A stretch of 64,000 bases of DNA from Pseudonocardia oceani (GCF_019263585.2 NZ_JADQDF010000001.1:2790001-2854000), one strand, 5' to 3'. Counted from the first letter of the stretch, positions 1 through 8,183 are shown. Numbers and translations: made by a program. The notes: generated by a model from the letters alone, not told the origin.

Positions 1-53
1 TCGTCGGTGACCAGCGCGAGGTGGTTCAGGCCGGCGAAGTTGATGGCGGTCAT
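1..53 (-). CDS. VOC (glyoxalase/bleomycin-resistance) family protein, N-terminus only
   Basis: Only the first 17 codons lie in the window; the gene runs off the left edge. The translation begins MTAINFAGLNHLALVTD, the usual opening strand of vicinal-oxygen-chelate proteins, where the His of NHLAL is commonly the first metal ligand. A strong Shine-Dalgarno (AGGAGG, minus strand, about 58-63) precedes the ATG and fixes the start. It is divergent from the GntR-type regulator at 392 and shares its intergenic region, so it is probably part of the same catabolic regulon. The substrate cannot be judged from so short a piece. Confidence 0.6.
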   Translation of the reverse strand, partial: MTAINFAGLNHLALVTD

Positions 54-391
54 CGTGTCCTCCTGCATGTGCGGCGGAGCGGGTGGGCCGGGCCCCGGAC
101 GGTCACAGGGGCCGGAGCGGGCTCGAGGGCAGCTCGGGAACGGCGACGGCCGTCCCAGCGACGGTGCTGATTGTATGCGAGCTTCGATTGAGGGCACAAG
201 CACTGGGCGGCTACAAATCGCCCTCGATCACTCGGATTCGACGATAATTCCAGCTCAGCTGGCATACGAAGCCGTGGTCTTGGACGCCAGGAGTGTCAGG
301 GGAGATCATCACTTGTATCCAATTGAGGTGTCGCCACCCCGGATCCTCGTGATGGGATGATGCCTGGAGCATCGGCTAGGGGAGGTCGGAG
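54..391. other. Divergent intergenic region between VOC gene and GntR regulator
   Basis: No gene is supported in this 338-base stretch. The 117-codon open frame on the plus strand has no ribosome binding site and no recognisable protein features. The stretch is less GC-rich than the coding sequence around it, especially at 165-260, as expected for a promoter region. It holds two candidate operator boxes (171-180 and 313-322). No sigma70-type promoter with good spacing was convincing here. Confidence 0.6.
171..322. promoter_or_regulatory. Two candidate GntR/FCD operator boxes
   Basis: ttgtatgcga (171-180) and ttgtatccaa (313-322) match the pattern TYGTAYNCAW, the first with one mismatch. Three more copies lie between the regulator and the operon it precedes, at 1094, 1149 and 1373. 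FCD-type GntR proteins commonly bind short palindromes of the TNGTNNNACNA class. The assignment to the regulator at 392 is inferred from position and repetition. Confidence 0.45.
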
Positions 392-1081
392 ATGGCGAGG
401 TCGGCCCGGGCGGTCGCGTACGAGGTGCTGCAGCGCGGCATCGCGAGTGGCGAGTACCCCCCCGGGAGCTGGCTGCGCGAGGAGGATGTCGCCGCCGCGG
501 CGGGAGTGAGCCGCACTCCCGTACGCGAGGCGCTGCACCGGCTGCAGGCGGAGGGTCTCGTGCAGATCCTGCGCAACCGGGGGGCCGTCGTCGTCGGATG
601 GACGGCTCGGGACCTCGACGACATCTACGACCTCCGCGTGCTGCTCGAGGGCTACGGCGTACGCCGGGCCGCCCAGGCCCGCGAGAACGTCGACTTCGAC
701 GGTCTGCGCGCCATGTGCACCGAGATGGAGCTGCTCCTGCCAGGGGCGGCCGAGCCGGAGCTGCAACGCATCGGCGGCCTGTGCATCGACTTCCACGTCA
801 CGCTCAACCAGGCCTCGCAGAACCGCCAGCTCATCGCGATCATCCCGACGCTGCTGGCCACCCCGTTCGTCCGCGAGGCGTTCCACCACCACACGCACCA
901 CGACCTCGAGCGTGCCTTCGCCTTCCACCGCGAGATCCTCGAGGCCCTGGAAGAGGGCGACGGTGAGTGGGCCGAGGGCGTCATGCGGGCCCACCTGCGG
1001 GCCGGGCGCCGGTCGCTGCGACAGATGGAGCAGGAGCAGCGCACGTCCGACGTGGGCGACCCGGGCCGCGCCAGCGCCTGA
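392..1081 (+). CDS. GntR family (FCD subfamily) transcriptional regulator
   Basis: This 229-residue protein has an N-terminal winged helix (about residues 8-70, with the motif AGVSRTPVREALHRL typical of GntR recognition helices). A helical FCD ligand-binding domain follows at about 80-215. The FCD domain keeps the spaced His residues (FHVTL, FHREI, MRAHL) that usually bind a metal near the effector. An ATG with GGGGAGG about ten bases upstream supports the start. It lies between a VOC gene and a long catabolic operon, with repeated TYGTAYNCAW boxes on both sides, so it probably represses both. The effector is likely a carboxylated pathway intermediate, which is an inference. Confidence 0.9.
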   Translation: MARSARAVAYEVLQRGIASGEYPPGSWLREEDVAAAAGVSRTPVREALHRLQAEGLVQILRNRGAVVVGWTARDLDDIYDLRVLLEGYGVRRAAQARENVDFDGLRAMCTEMELLLPGAAEPELQRIGGLCIDFHVTLNQASQNRQLIAIIPTLLATPFVREAFHHHTHHDLERAFAFHREILEALEEGDGEWAEGVMRAHLRAGRRSLRQMEQEQRTSDVGDPGRASA

Positions 1082-1093
1082 CGCGGCGGCAGA

Positions 1094-1158
1094 TCGTACA
1101 CAACTCCTGTCGGGCTGCCTGCGCCCACGAACCGTCGTGCACGGCGGTTCGTACACAT
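1094..1158. promoter_or_regulatory. Two candidate GntR/FCD operator boxes downstream of the regulator gene
   Basis: tcgtacacaa (1094-1103) and tcgtacacat (1149-1158) both match TYGTAYNCAW and lie 55 bases apart, about five helical turns, so they would face the same side of the DNA. Together with the box at 1373 they form a spaced array upstream of the catabolic operon. Looping or cooperative binding is an inference. Confidence 0.45.
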
Positions 1159-1338
1159 CTCGATGCACCCCTCCAGTGCCAAGGACTGCACACCCACCCA
1201 CGGCGATCTCGCCGTCCAGCGTGCGGTAATCAGATCGCTCGACGTACGTTCGTGCTGCTCACAAGGGTGATTGCAGCAGCGATCGACCCCATGTTGCGCA
1301 CTGGCGAACGATGGACTGCGGCGATTCCGACGACACCC

Positions 1339-1382
1339 TTGACGCATCCTGAGCAGCGCCGCTACCGTCCGGTCGTATACAA
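1339..1382 (+). promoter_or_regulatory. Catabolic operon promoter with overlapping operator
   Basis: A TTGACG -35 (1339-1344) and TACCGT -10 (1363-1368) are separated by 18 bases, close to the actinobacterial housekeeping consensus TTGACN/TANNNT. The box tcgtatacaa (1373-1382) covers the expected transcription start, the classical position for a repressor operator. It is the best-matching palindrome of the five boxes. Confidence 0.6.
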
Positions 1383-1577
1383 AGCCACGTGAGCAGTTGT
1401 GGCTCCGGACACAGCCGGAGCCCCGACCGCCCGGCGGGCGCTCGATCTCGGATGCACATCCTCCCGACATCGCCGCGCCTCCTCGATCGATAGACACCCC
1501 CGGGCCGGTGCCCGGGTGAGTACCGCTGCGCCCGAACCGGGGCAACCCGACCCGGCGCGTCCACGAAGGAGTGGGAC

Positions 1578-2777
1578 ATGACTGACGTGGCCGACCGGCC
1601 GACCACCATCCCGACCGGCACCGAGCTCGTGCAGCGCGCGGCGGACCTGGTACCCATGCTGCGGGCCAACGCCGCGCAGGCCCACGCCGAGCGCCGGCTC
1701 CCCGCGGAGAACCTGCGAGCCCTCGAGACGTCGGGAATCCTCCGGGCCACCCGCGCCGTGGAGTACGGCGGATCCGAGATCGACAGCCACTCGAAGATCG
1801 CCATGTTCGGGGAGCTGGCCCGCGGGTGCGGCTCCACCGCGTGGGTGGCCACCCTCTACTCCGACGCCGACTTCATCGTGTCGCACTTCCCCGACGAGGT
1901 GCAGCGGGAGATCTTCAGCGACCCGAACGTCCACTGCACCGCCACGCTGGTGCCGACCGCCCGTGCCGAGCGCGACGGCACCGGGTTCCGCGTCAACGGC
2001 AAGTGGCCGTTCAACACGGGCTGCCTGGACGGCACCTGGGTCGCCGAGCCCGCCGTGGTCGAACTCGAGGCGGGCAAGCCCGAGGTCTGCCTGTTCCTCA
2101 TGCCCTACGCCGAGCTGACGATCCTGGACGACTGGCACGTCAGCGGGCTGCGCGGCACCGGCAGCAACAGCGTCGTCGGGGAGAACGTCTTCGTCCCCGA
2201 GGAGCGCATGCTGCGTCTCGAGGAGTTCAAGCTGGGCCACGGGCGCAGCGAGCAGAACAAGGACCGGCCGATCTTCCGGATCCCCGCGGTCCCGTACGTG
2301 CTCACCAGCGGCGGTGCCACGTTCCCCGGCCTGGCGAAGGCGGCGATGGAGCTGTTCCTGGAGCGCCTGCCCACCCGCGGCCCGATCGCCTACACCGGCT
2401 ACGGGCAGCGCAGCGAGGCCCCGATCACGCACCACCACGTGGCGGAGGCGTCGATGAAGATCCGGTCCGGCGACCACCTGATGTCCGGGGCCGCCGACAT
2501 CGTCAGCCGGCACGCGCAGAGCGGCGAGCCCTACGAGGCGGGTGAGATCCCCGAGATCTGGGGCATGGTCTCCTACTCCACGCGGCTCTACGGCGAGGCG
2601 ATCGAGATGCTGCGCCAGGCCAGCGGGGCCAGCGGCATCCACGAGAGCCAACCCATCCAGCTCGTCTCGCGCGACGCCCAGGCGCTCGCGACGCACGCGG
2701 TGATGATGCCGACCACCGGCATCGAGATCTACGGGCGCTCACTGTGCGGGCTCTCGCCGAACACCCCGATGCTGTGA
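1578..2777 (+). CDS. Acyl-CoA dehydrogenase-fold flavin-dependent monooxygenase (first copy)
   Basis: This 399-residue protein has the acyl-CoA dehydrogenase fold of two-component flavin monooxygenases (HsaA, DszC, HpaH-type oxygenase subunits). Conserved segments are GCGSTAWVATLYS (about 89-101), NGKWPFNTGCLDG (about 139-151), DDWHVSGLRGTGSN (about 177-190) and a C-terminal MMPTTGIEIYGRSLCG. Such enzymes hydroxylate aromatic or related substrates using reduced flavin from a separate reductase. The start has an AGGAG ribosome site. It is the first gene of the operon and has a clear paralogue at 4159. No substrate can be assigned. Confidence 0.85.
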   Translation: MTDVADRPTTIPTGTELVQRAADLVPMLRANAAQAHAERRLPAENLRALETSGILRATRAVEYGGSEIDSHSKIAMFGELARGCGSTAWVATLYSDADFIVSHFPDEVQREIFSDPNVHCTATLVPTARAERDGTGFRVNGKWPFNTGCLDGTWVAEPAVVELEAGKPEVCLFLMPYAELTILDDWHVSGLRGTGSNSVVGENVFVPEERMLRLEEFKLGHGRSEQNKDRPIFRIPAVPYVLTSGGATFPGLAKAAMELFLERLPTRGPIAYTGYGQRSEAPITHHHVAEASMKIRSGDHLMSGAADIVSRHAQSGEPYEAGEIPEIWGMVSYSTRLYGEAIEMLRQASGASGIHESQPIQLVSRDAQALATHAVMMPTTGIEIYGRSLCGLSPNTPML

Positions 2778-3208
2778 GCGCCGACGCCCTCACCGTGTTC
2801 ACCCGGTGGTACGACGCCCACGAGGCCGGGGACGTCGCCGCCCTGCGCGAGGTGTTCGCCGACGACGTCGAGGTGCACTCGCTGTTCCGCACGGAGCCTG
2901 CCCGGTCGCCCGACGCCGCGGTAGCGCACTTCCTGCGCACCACCACCGAGACGTTCGCCGGCCTCGCCATGGGGCTCGTGTCGACCCCGGCCGCCGCGGC
3001 GAACGGGGCGGTGCTCGCCGAGGTCGTGTTCACCGGGGCGTTCACCGGTGAGCTCGGCTGGCGCGGGCGCGTGCACCGGGGCGCGGGCCAGCGCTTCTCG
3101 CTGCCCGGCGTCGTGGTGATCCACACCCGCGACGGCGCGGTCACCTCGGTGAAGACGCTGTACGACCGCGACGACTGGCTGCGCCAGATCGACGTTCCCA
3201 CCTGCTGA
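2774..3208 (+). CDS. SnoaL-like / NTF2-fold small protein (first copy)
   Basis: This roughly 144-residue protein opens with a helix (FTRWYDAHEAGDVAALREVFADDVEVH) typical of SnoaL-like NTF2-fold proteins, which act as cyclases, isomerases, hydratases or binding proteins in a conical barrel. The preferred start is the GTG at 2774, which overlaps the upstream stop as GTGA and implies translational coupling. An in-frame ATG at 2744 would add ten residues inside the preceding gene. A second SnoaL-like gene follows the second monooxygenase, so the operon repeats a monooxygenase/SnoaL arrangement. Confidence 0.8.
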   Translation: MSADALTVFTRWYDAHEAGDVAALREVFADDVEVHSLFRTEPARSPDAAVAHFLRTTTETFAGLAMGLVSTPAAAANGAVLAEVVFTGAFTGELGWRGRVHRGAGQRFSLPGVVVIHTRDGAVTSVKTLYDRDDWLRQIDVPTC

Positions 3209-3232
3209 CCCGACACACCGAAGGAGTCCACC

Positions 3233-4072
3233 ATGACGTCCACCCTCCCGACCCGCATCGACGTGACGCAGTTCGCCGGCAAGGACACGCTCATCCGGCT
3301 GATCCGGCAGGAGTACCAGAAGTCCTTCGACATGATGGTGGCCGCCAGCGAGGAGGAGTGGCACGCCCAGACCCCCTGCGACATGTGGGAGGTCCGGGAC
3401 ATGGCCGGGCACCTGCTCGACGCCGCCTACGGCTACCTCGGCTACTTCAAGCAGGGTGAGCACGGCTTCCCGACCGAGGAGCCGCGCGGCATGCGGGCCT
3501 ACGGCGAGGCGCTGGGCGAGAGTGCGCGGGAGTACCGCAGCGTCTACCGCTGGGAGGTCCTCGGCCGCCTCGACGCGTGCGCCGAGCTGATGTTCTCCTA
3601 CTTCGACCGGCTCACCGAGGAGGAGTGGGCCGGCCGGCTGGTGCCGCACAAGTGGGTCGGCCCGGTGCCGGCGTTCATGATGGCCGCGTTCCAGCTGATG
3701 GACTACTCCGTCCACAACTGGGACCTGCGCAAGGCGCTGGGCAAGGAGGCCTTCGTCGACTCCGAAGCCGCCGACACCCTGGTGCCGTTCATGTTCGGGC
3801 TCCTGCAGATCTGCTTCGCCCCGGAGCTCGCCGAGGGCGTGGACCTCACCATCGACGTGCACATCAACACCTCCGGTGACGAGCACTGGACCGTGCAGGT
3901 CAAGGACGGCGCGCTCACCTTCGCCCCCGGCGCCCCGGAGCAGGCCGACGCCACGTTCTCCTTCCCCTGCAACGAGTTCTGCCTGGACGTCTACCAGCGC
4001 CTGCAGGGCGGTTCCGCCACCGGCGACCAGGGCGCCATCGACACCTTCCGCAGGCTCTTCTTCACCATCTGA
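3233..4072 (+). CDS. Maleylpyruvate isomerase-family (mycothiol-dependent type) protein with SCP2-like C-terminus
   Basis: This is a 279-residue protein. The N-terminal half contains TPCDMWEVRDMAGHLLDAAYG (near residues 45-65), the signature of the MDMPI/DinB-like four-helix fold, where conserved His residues bind a metal and mycothiol acts as cofactor in known members. Residues about 195-279 resemble a sterol-carrier-protein-2-like domain. AAGGAG upstream of the ATG at 3233 supports the start. In this operon it could isomerise a ring-cleavage product or conjugate an electrophile with mycothiol. Both roles are inference. Confidence 0.8.
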   Translation: MTSTLPTRIDVTQFAGKDTLIRLIRQEYQKSFDMMVAASEEEWHAQTPCDMWEVRDMAGHLLDAAYGYLGYFKQGEHGFPTEEPRGMRAYGEALGESAREYRSVYRWEVLGRLDACAELMFSYFDRLTEEEWAGRLVPHKWVGPVPAFMMAAFQLMDYSVHNWDLRKALGKEAFVDSEAADTLVPFMFGLLQICFAPELAEGVDLTIDVHINTSGDEHWTVQVKDGALTFAPGAPEQADATFSFPCNEFCLDVYQRLQGGSATGDQGAIDTFRRLFFTI

Positions 4073-4158
4073 CCCCATCCCCCAGCGGCCATGTGCTCGG
4101 GCCCAGCCGCGTGCGGGGCCCGGGCCGGGCCGCCGTGCCCGGACGAGGAGTACCTCCC

Positions 4159-5373
4159 GTGACGACGACCACGATCGACAGCCGGACTTCGACGGATGTG
4201 CCCAGCCGCGAGGAGCTCGTCGCGCGCGCGGCCGCACTCGTTCCACTCCTGCGCCGCAACGCCGAGCGCTGCGAGCAGGAGGGGAAGCTGCCCGAGGAGA
4301 ACGTCCGGGCACTCGAGGAAGCAGGCCTGCTCCGGCTCACCCTGCCCCGCCGCTACGGCGGCTACGAGGCCGACACCCGCACCAAGGTCGAGGTGTACCG
4401 CGAGCTCGGCAAGGGCTGCTCGTCCACGGCGTGGGTGGCCGGGCTGTGGAGTGACGGCACGCTGTTCACCTCGCTGATGCCCGACCACGTGCAGGACGAG
4501 GTCTTCGCCGACCCGAACGTGCGGATCACGGTGTCGTTCCCCCTCGGCGGCACCATCGCGATCTCCGACGGCGACGGCGGCTACCGGCTGTCCGGGCGCT
4601 GGCCGTTCAACACCGGCTGCGCGCACGCGACGTACGCGATCCGCAGCGCGGTGATCGACCCGGAGTCCGACGCACCCGGCTTCGGCATGTTCCTCACCCC
4701 GTACGAGGGCATGACGATCGTCGACGACTGGCAGGTCAGCGGCCTGTGCGGCACCGGGAGCAACACGGTGACGGGCGAGAACATCCCCGTGCCCGGCGAC
4801 CGCATGATGCACTTCGGCGACGCCCAGCAGGGTCGGTTCCGCACCGAGCGCAACGCCGCGACCCCGCTCTACCGCACGCCGATCATCTCGACGATCCTCA
4901 CGACCGGCTCGCTCGGCTTCCCCGGCGTCGCCCGCGCGGCGCTCGACTTCTTCCTGGGGAAGATCGGGGCCGGCCGGCCGATCACCTACACGACCTACGG
5001 CGACCAGAGCCAGGCACCGATCCGCCACCACCAGGCCGCCGAGGCCGCGCTGCGGATCCGGGCCGCCGACGCCCTGACGTTCGAGGTGGCCGACATCGTC
5101 GACCGGCACGCCGCGGACGACACCCCGTACGCCGAGGGCGAGCACTCCCAGCTCTGGGGACAGGTCGCCTACGCCACCGAGCTGTACTCCGAGGCCGTGG
5201 AGATCCTGCGCGCGGCGTCCGGTGCGTCGGCGATCCACAAGAGCTCGCCGATGCAGCGGCTCGCGCGCGACGCGGCCGCCCTGAAGGTGCACGCGATCAT
5301 GTCGCCCACCACCGGCCTGGAGTTCCACGGCCGTGCGCTGGCCGGCCTGGCCCCCAACTCACCCCTGCTCTGA
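4159..5373 (+). CDS. Acyl-CoA dehydrogenase-fold flavin-dependent monooxygenase (second copy)
   Basis: This 404-residue paralogue of the gene at 1578 shows the same landmarks: GCSSTAWVAGLWSD, SGRWPFNTGCAHA, DDWQVSGLCGTGSN and a C-terminal SPTTGLEFHGRALAGLAPNSP. The GTG at 4159 is preferred because GAGGAG lies just upstream. The frame stays open to 4093, but that extension has no ribosome site and is low-complexity. By eye the two copies share roughly half their residues, so they probably hydroxylate two successive or related intermediates and share one flavin reductase. The only flavin reductase trace in the window is the broken gene at 8180. Confidence 0.85.
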   Translation: MTTTTIDSRTSTDVPSREELVARAAALVPLLRRNAERCEQEGKLPEENVRALEEAGLLRLTLPRRYGGYEADTRTKVEVYRELGKGCSSTAWVAGLWSDGTLFTSLMPDHVQDEVFADPNVRITVSFPLGGTIAISDGDGGYRLSGRWPFNTGCAHATYAIRSAVIDPESDAPGFGMFLTPYEGMTIVDDWQVSGLCGTGSNTVTGENIPVPGDRMMHFGDAQQGRFRTERNAATPLYRTPIISTILTTGSLGFPGVARAALDFFLGKIGAGRPITYTTYGDQSQAPIRHHQAAEAALRIRAADALTFEVADIVDRHAADDTPYAEGEHSQLWGQVAYATELYSEAVEILRAASGASAIHKSSPMQRLARDAAALKVHAIMSPTTGLEFHGRALAGLAPNSPLL

Positions 5374-5386
5374 GACGGAGTTCCCC

Positions 5387-5764
5387 ATGCTCGCAACCGA
5401 GAAGAACCAGGCCTGGCTCCGCGACTACTACCGGGCCATCGACGCGATGGACACCGAGGCGTACATGGCGATGTTCGCCGAGGACGCCCGCATGGTCTTC
5501 GCCAACGCCGACCCGCTCGAGGGCCGCGACGCGATCCGGGAGGCGCTGACCGGGCTGCTCGGAAGCGTCGACGGCATCCGGCACGTGCTCCGCACGGCCT
5601 GGCAGGTGGAGGACGACCTCGTCGCGTTCGAGTGCGACGTGATCTACACGCGCAAGGACGGCAAGGAGGTGGCCGTGCGCGGAGGCTGCTTCTTCGTGTT
5701 CGGCGAGGACGGGCTGTGCCGCGAGCAGCGGATCACCGTCGATACCTCGCCCGTCTTCGCCTGA
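5387..5764 (+). CDS. SnoaL-like / NTF2-fold small protein (second copy)
   Basis: This is a 125-residue protein. Its pattern DYYRAIDAMDTEAYMAMFAEDARMVFANADPLEGRD is the classical helix-strand opening of SnoaL-like proteins, followed by the long curved sheet (VAFECDVIYTRKDGKEVAVRG). The ATG at 5387 follows an ACGGAG site; the frame is open farther upstream but overlaps the preceding gene. It is 13 bases from the monooxygenase stop and 11 bases before the synthetase start, so it is firmly in the operon. A catalytic role as isomerase, hydratase or decarboxylase is possible but cannot be chosen from sequence. Confidence 0.8.
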   Translation: MLATEKNQAWLRDYYRAIDAMDTEAYMAMFAEDARMVFANADPLEGRDAIREALTGLLGSVDGIRHVLRTAWQVEDDLVAFECDVIYTRKDGKEVAVRGGCFFVFGEDGLCREQRITVDTSPVFA

Positions 5765-5775
5765 GGAGCCCGCCC

Positions 5776-7284
5776 GTGAACGACATCCTGACCTTCTCCG
5801 AGTTCCTCGCCCAGGGCGCGGCCCGCTGGCCCGACGAGCCGTGGTGCCGCACTCCCGACGGGGAGACGACCCGAGCGGAGATGCACACCGACGCGCTGCG
5901 GTGCGTGGGCGGGCTGCAGGCCCTCGGGGTGTCACCCGGCGACCACGTGGTGATCGTGCTGCCCAACGGGCTCGACTTCATCCGCGCCTGGCTGGGCGTC
6001 GTGCTGGCAGGCGCGGTCAGCGTGGCCGTCAACCCGAAGGCGGCGCAGTCGGAGCTCGCCGCCGTGGTGGAGGAGACGGGGGCGAGGATCGTCATCGCCC
6101 CCGTGGACACGCCCGTGCCGTCCACGGTGAGCCGCGTCGAGGTCGCCGGCCTGCTGCGGAGCCTGCCTGCCGAGCCCGTGGCCCGCACACCGGACGATCC
6201 CGCGTCCTACATCCAGAGCTCGGGCAGCACCGGCCGCCCGAAGTTCATCATCGAGACCCACGGCATGTACACGATGGCCGCCGAGGGCTACCCGTACTGG
6301 CTCGGTCTCACCCCGGGCGACGTGCTGCTCACGACGCTGCCGCTGTCGCACCTGAACGCCCAGGCGTACTCGACGCTCGGGTCCTGGGGCTGCGGTGTCC
6401 GGCTCGTCCTGCTGCCGCACTTCTCGGCGAGCACGTTCTGGGAGACCGTGCGCGACACCGGCGCCACGGTGTTCAACGCGATCGGCGCCATGGTCGAGAT
6501 CCTCATGGCCCGCGACCCGTCGCCGATCGAGCGCGAGCACAAGCTCCGCTACTGCTACTCCGCACCGGCCCCGCACCGGGAACGGCACGAGGAGATCGAG
6601 AAGCGGTTCGGCTTCCGGCTGGTGATCGGCTACGCGCTGTCCGAGTCGCCCTACGGGCTGATATCACCGGTGGACGAGCCGATCGCGTACGGCTCGATGG
6701 GCCGCCCGCGCCAGCACCCACGACTGGGGCGGATCAACAGCTCCCGCGTCGTCGACCCGGCCACCGGCGACGACGTGGCCACCGGTGAGGTCGGCGAGCT
6801 GCTGCTACGCAACCCGGCCACCACGCCCGGGTACTTCGGGATGCCGGAGGAGTCGGCGGCCGTGCTCCGCGACGGCTGGCTCCGCACCGGCGACCTCGCC
6901 CGCCTCGACGAGGCCGGCAACCACTACTTCGCGGGCCGGGTCAAGGAGCTGATCCGCCGCCGCGGGGAGAACCTCTCCCCCGCCGACGTCGAGGTCGTCC
7001 TCGACGCCCACCCCGCGGTGTCGTCCAGCGCGGTGATCGGCGTGCCCTCGCCACTCACCGAGGAGGACGTCAAGGCCTTCGTCATGGTGCGCCCCGGTGA
7101 GCAGGTCGGCGCGGACGAGCTCCGGGGCTGGTGCGCGGAGCGGCTGCCGCCGTACAAGCGGCCCCGCTACCTCGAGTTCGTCGAGTCCTGGCCGCTCACC
7201 GAGACGCAGAAGATCGCGAAGAAGCAGCTCCCGACCGAGCGCACCGCCGCGGAGTCCGACCTGGAGGAATCGGCCCGCACCTGA
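5776..7284 (+). CDS. Class I adenylate-forming enzyme (acyl-CoA / aryl-CoA synthetase)
   Basis: This 502-residue ligase is in the size range of fatty- and aryl-CoA synthetases. Motifs in order are the P-loop SSGSTGRPK (about residue 147), the A4/A5 region YCYSAPAPHRER and GYALSESPYG, the hinge GWLRTGDLARLDEAG, RVKELIRRRGENLSPADVE, and the catalytic Lys region TETQKIAKKQL. It would activate a carboxylate to an acyl-adenylate and then a CoA thioester in the cytoplasm. The GTG start at 5776 follows GAGGAG. Its place after the monooxygenases suggests it activates the pathway acid, either the substrate itself or a ring-cleavage product. Specificity is not predictable here. Confidence 0.9.
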   Translation: MNDILTFSEFLAQGAARWPDEPWCRTPDGETTRAEMHTDALRCVGGLQALGVSPGDHVVIVLPNGLDFIRAWLGVVLAGAVSVAVNPKAAQSELAAVVEETGARIVIAPVDTPVPSTVSRVEVAGLLRSLPAEPVARTPDDPASYIQSSGSTGRPKFIIETHGMYTMAAEGYPYWLGLTPGDVLLTTLPLSHLNAQAYSTLGSWGCGVRLVLLPHFSASTFWETVRDTGATVFNAIGAMVEILMARDPSPIEREHKLRYCYSAPAPHRERHEEIEKRFGFRLVIGYALSESPYGLISPVDEPIAYGSMGRPRQHPRLGRINSSRVVDPATGDDVATGEVGELLLRNPATTPGYFGMPEESAAVLRDGWLRTGDLARLDEAGNHYFAGRVKELIRRRGENLSPADVEVVLDAHPAVSSSAVIGVPSPLTEEDVKAFVMVRPGEQVGADELRGWCAERLPPYKRPRYLEFVESWPLTETQKIAKKQLPTERTAAESDLEESART

Positions 7285-7340
7285 TCCGGCACGTCCCACC
7301 TGCACGTTCCGAGCAGTCCTGACGCAGAAGCGAGACGACC

Positions 7341-8183
7341 ATGTCCCTCCTCGACATTCCCACCCTGCACCTGCCGCCGAAGAAGGTCGCGCCGGGCACT
7401 TTCCTGATCCAGGACGTCCAGCACGCCCTCGGGGCACCGCTGTCGGTGTACCTCAACTCGGCGGTGATCCAGGGTGCCGAGCCGGTCATCGTCGACACGG
7501 GCAGCGCGCGGAACCGCGACCAGTGGCTGCAGGACGTGTTCGGCCTGGTGGAGCCCGAGGACGTGCGCTGGGTCTTCCTGACCCACGACGACTCCGACCA
7601 CACCGGCAACCTCAGCCAAGTGATGGACGCCTGCCCCAACGCCACGCTGGTCTGCAGCTGGACGCTCGTCGAGCGCTTCTCCAACGCCTACGAGTTCCCG
7701 CTGCGGCGTTGCCGCTGGCTCAACGACGGCGAGTCGCTCGACGCCGGCGACCGCACCCTCGTGGCGCTGCGGCCCCCGGTCTACGACTCCCCCGCCACCC
7801 GCGGCCTGCTCGACACCTCGACCGGCGTCTACTGGGCGGCCGACGCGTTCGCCTCACCGGTGCCCGGCGGGCCCGGTGTCACCCCGATCGACACCGTCGC
7901 GGACCTCGACCCCGAGGCCTGGTGGGGCGGCATGGTCATGTTCGGCATCCACGCGCTGTCACCGTGGCTGAGCATGGTCGACGCCACCCGCTACGCGGCG
8001 TGCGTCAAGAAGGTGCAGGCCCACGGCATGTCCACGATCATCTCCGGGCACAGTCCGGTGATCGACGGGCCGCGCGTGGCACAGGCGTTCGAGATGATGG
8101 GCCGGCTCGCGGGCTCCGAGCCGCCGCCCTGCCCCGACCAGACCGTCCTCGACATGATGGTCGCCGCGATGGGCGGGGAGTGA
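7341..8183 (+). CDS. MBL-fold metallohydrolase / flavodiiron-like oxidoreductase domain
   Basis: This 280-residue protein has a single metallo-beta-lactamase fold. The metal motif reads THDDSDHTGN, giving H82, D84, D86 and H87. The second His of the usual HxHxDH is Asp, as in flavodiiron-related proteins, which have an acidic residue there (HxExDH). Further ligands could be the Asp of YWAADAF and the His of SGHSPV. There is no flavodoxin domain. It is the last intact gene of the operon and overlaps the next start as GTGA. Hydrolysis of a thioester or lactone and O2/redox sensing are both possible roles. Confidence 0.75.
   Translation: MSLLDIPTLHLPPKKVAPGTFLIQDVQHALGAPLSVYLNSAVIQGAEPVIVDTGSARNRDQWLQDVFGLVEPEDVRWVFLTHDDSDHTGNLSQVMDACPNATLVCSWTLVERFSNAYEFPLRRCRWLNDGESLDAGDRTLVALRPPVYDSPATRGLLDTSTGVYWAADAFASPVPGGPGVTPIDTVADLDPEAWWGGMVMFGIHALSPWLSMVDATRYAACVKKVQAHGMSTIISGHSPVIDGPRVAQAFEMMGRLAGSEPPPCPDQTVLDMMVAAMGGE

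Larger units (their letters stand above)
1082..1577. other. Regulator-operon intergenic region and long leader
   Basis: These 496 bases carry no supported gene. From left to right they hold two candidate operators (1094-1103, 1149-1158), a promoter overlapped downstream by a third operator (1339-1382), and then a leader of roughly 195 bases before the operon start codon at 1578. The leader contains a perfect 8-bp hairpin (ggctccgg 1401-1408 with ccggagcc 1415-1422). It also has a second GC-rich inverted repeat near 1494-1515. No known riboswitch class was recognised. Confidence 0.55.

Noticed and set aside
7..360. 117-codon plus-strand open frame at the left edge
   Set aside because: It has no ribosome site and no recognisable protein, and it overlaps the VOC gene start and the divergent regulatory region.
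1383..1577. Known riboswitch in the operon leader
   Set aside because: Hairpins are present, but no conserved core of the cobalamin, SAM, TPP, FMN or ykkC classes could be recognised by eye.
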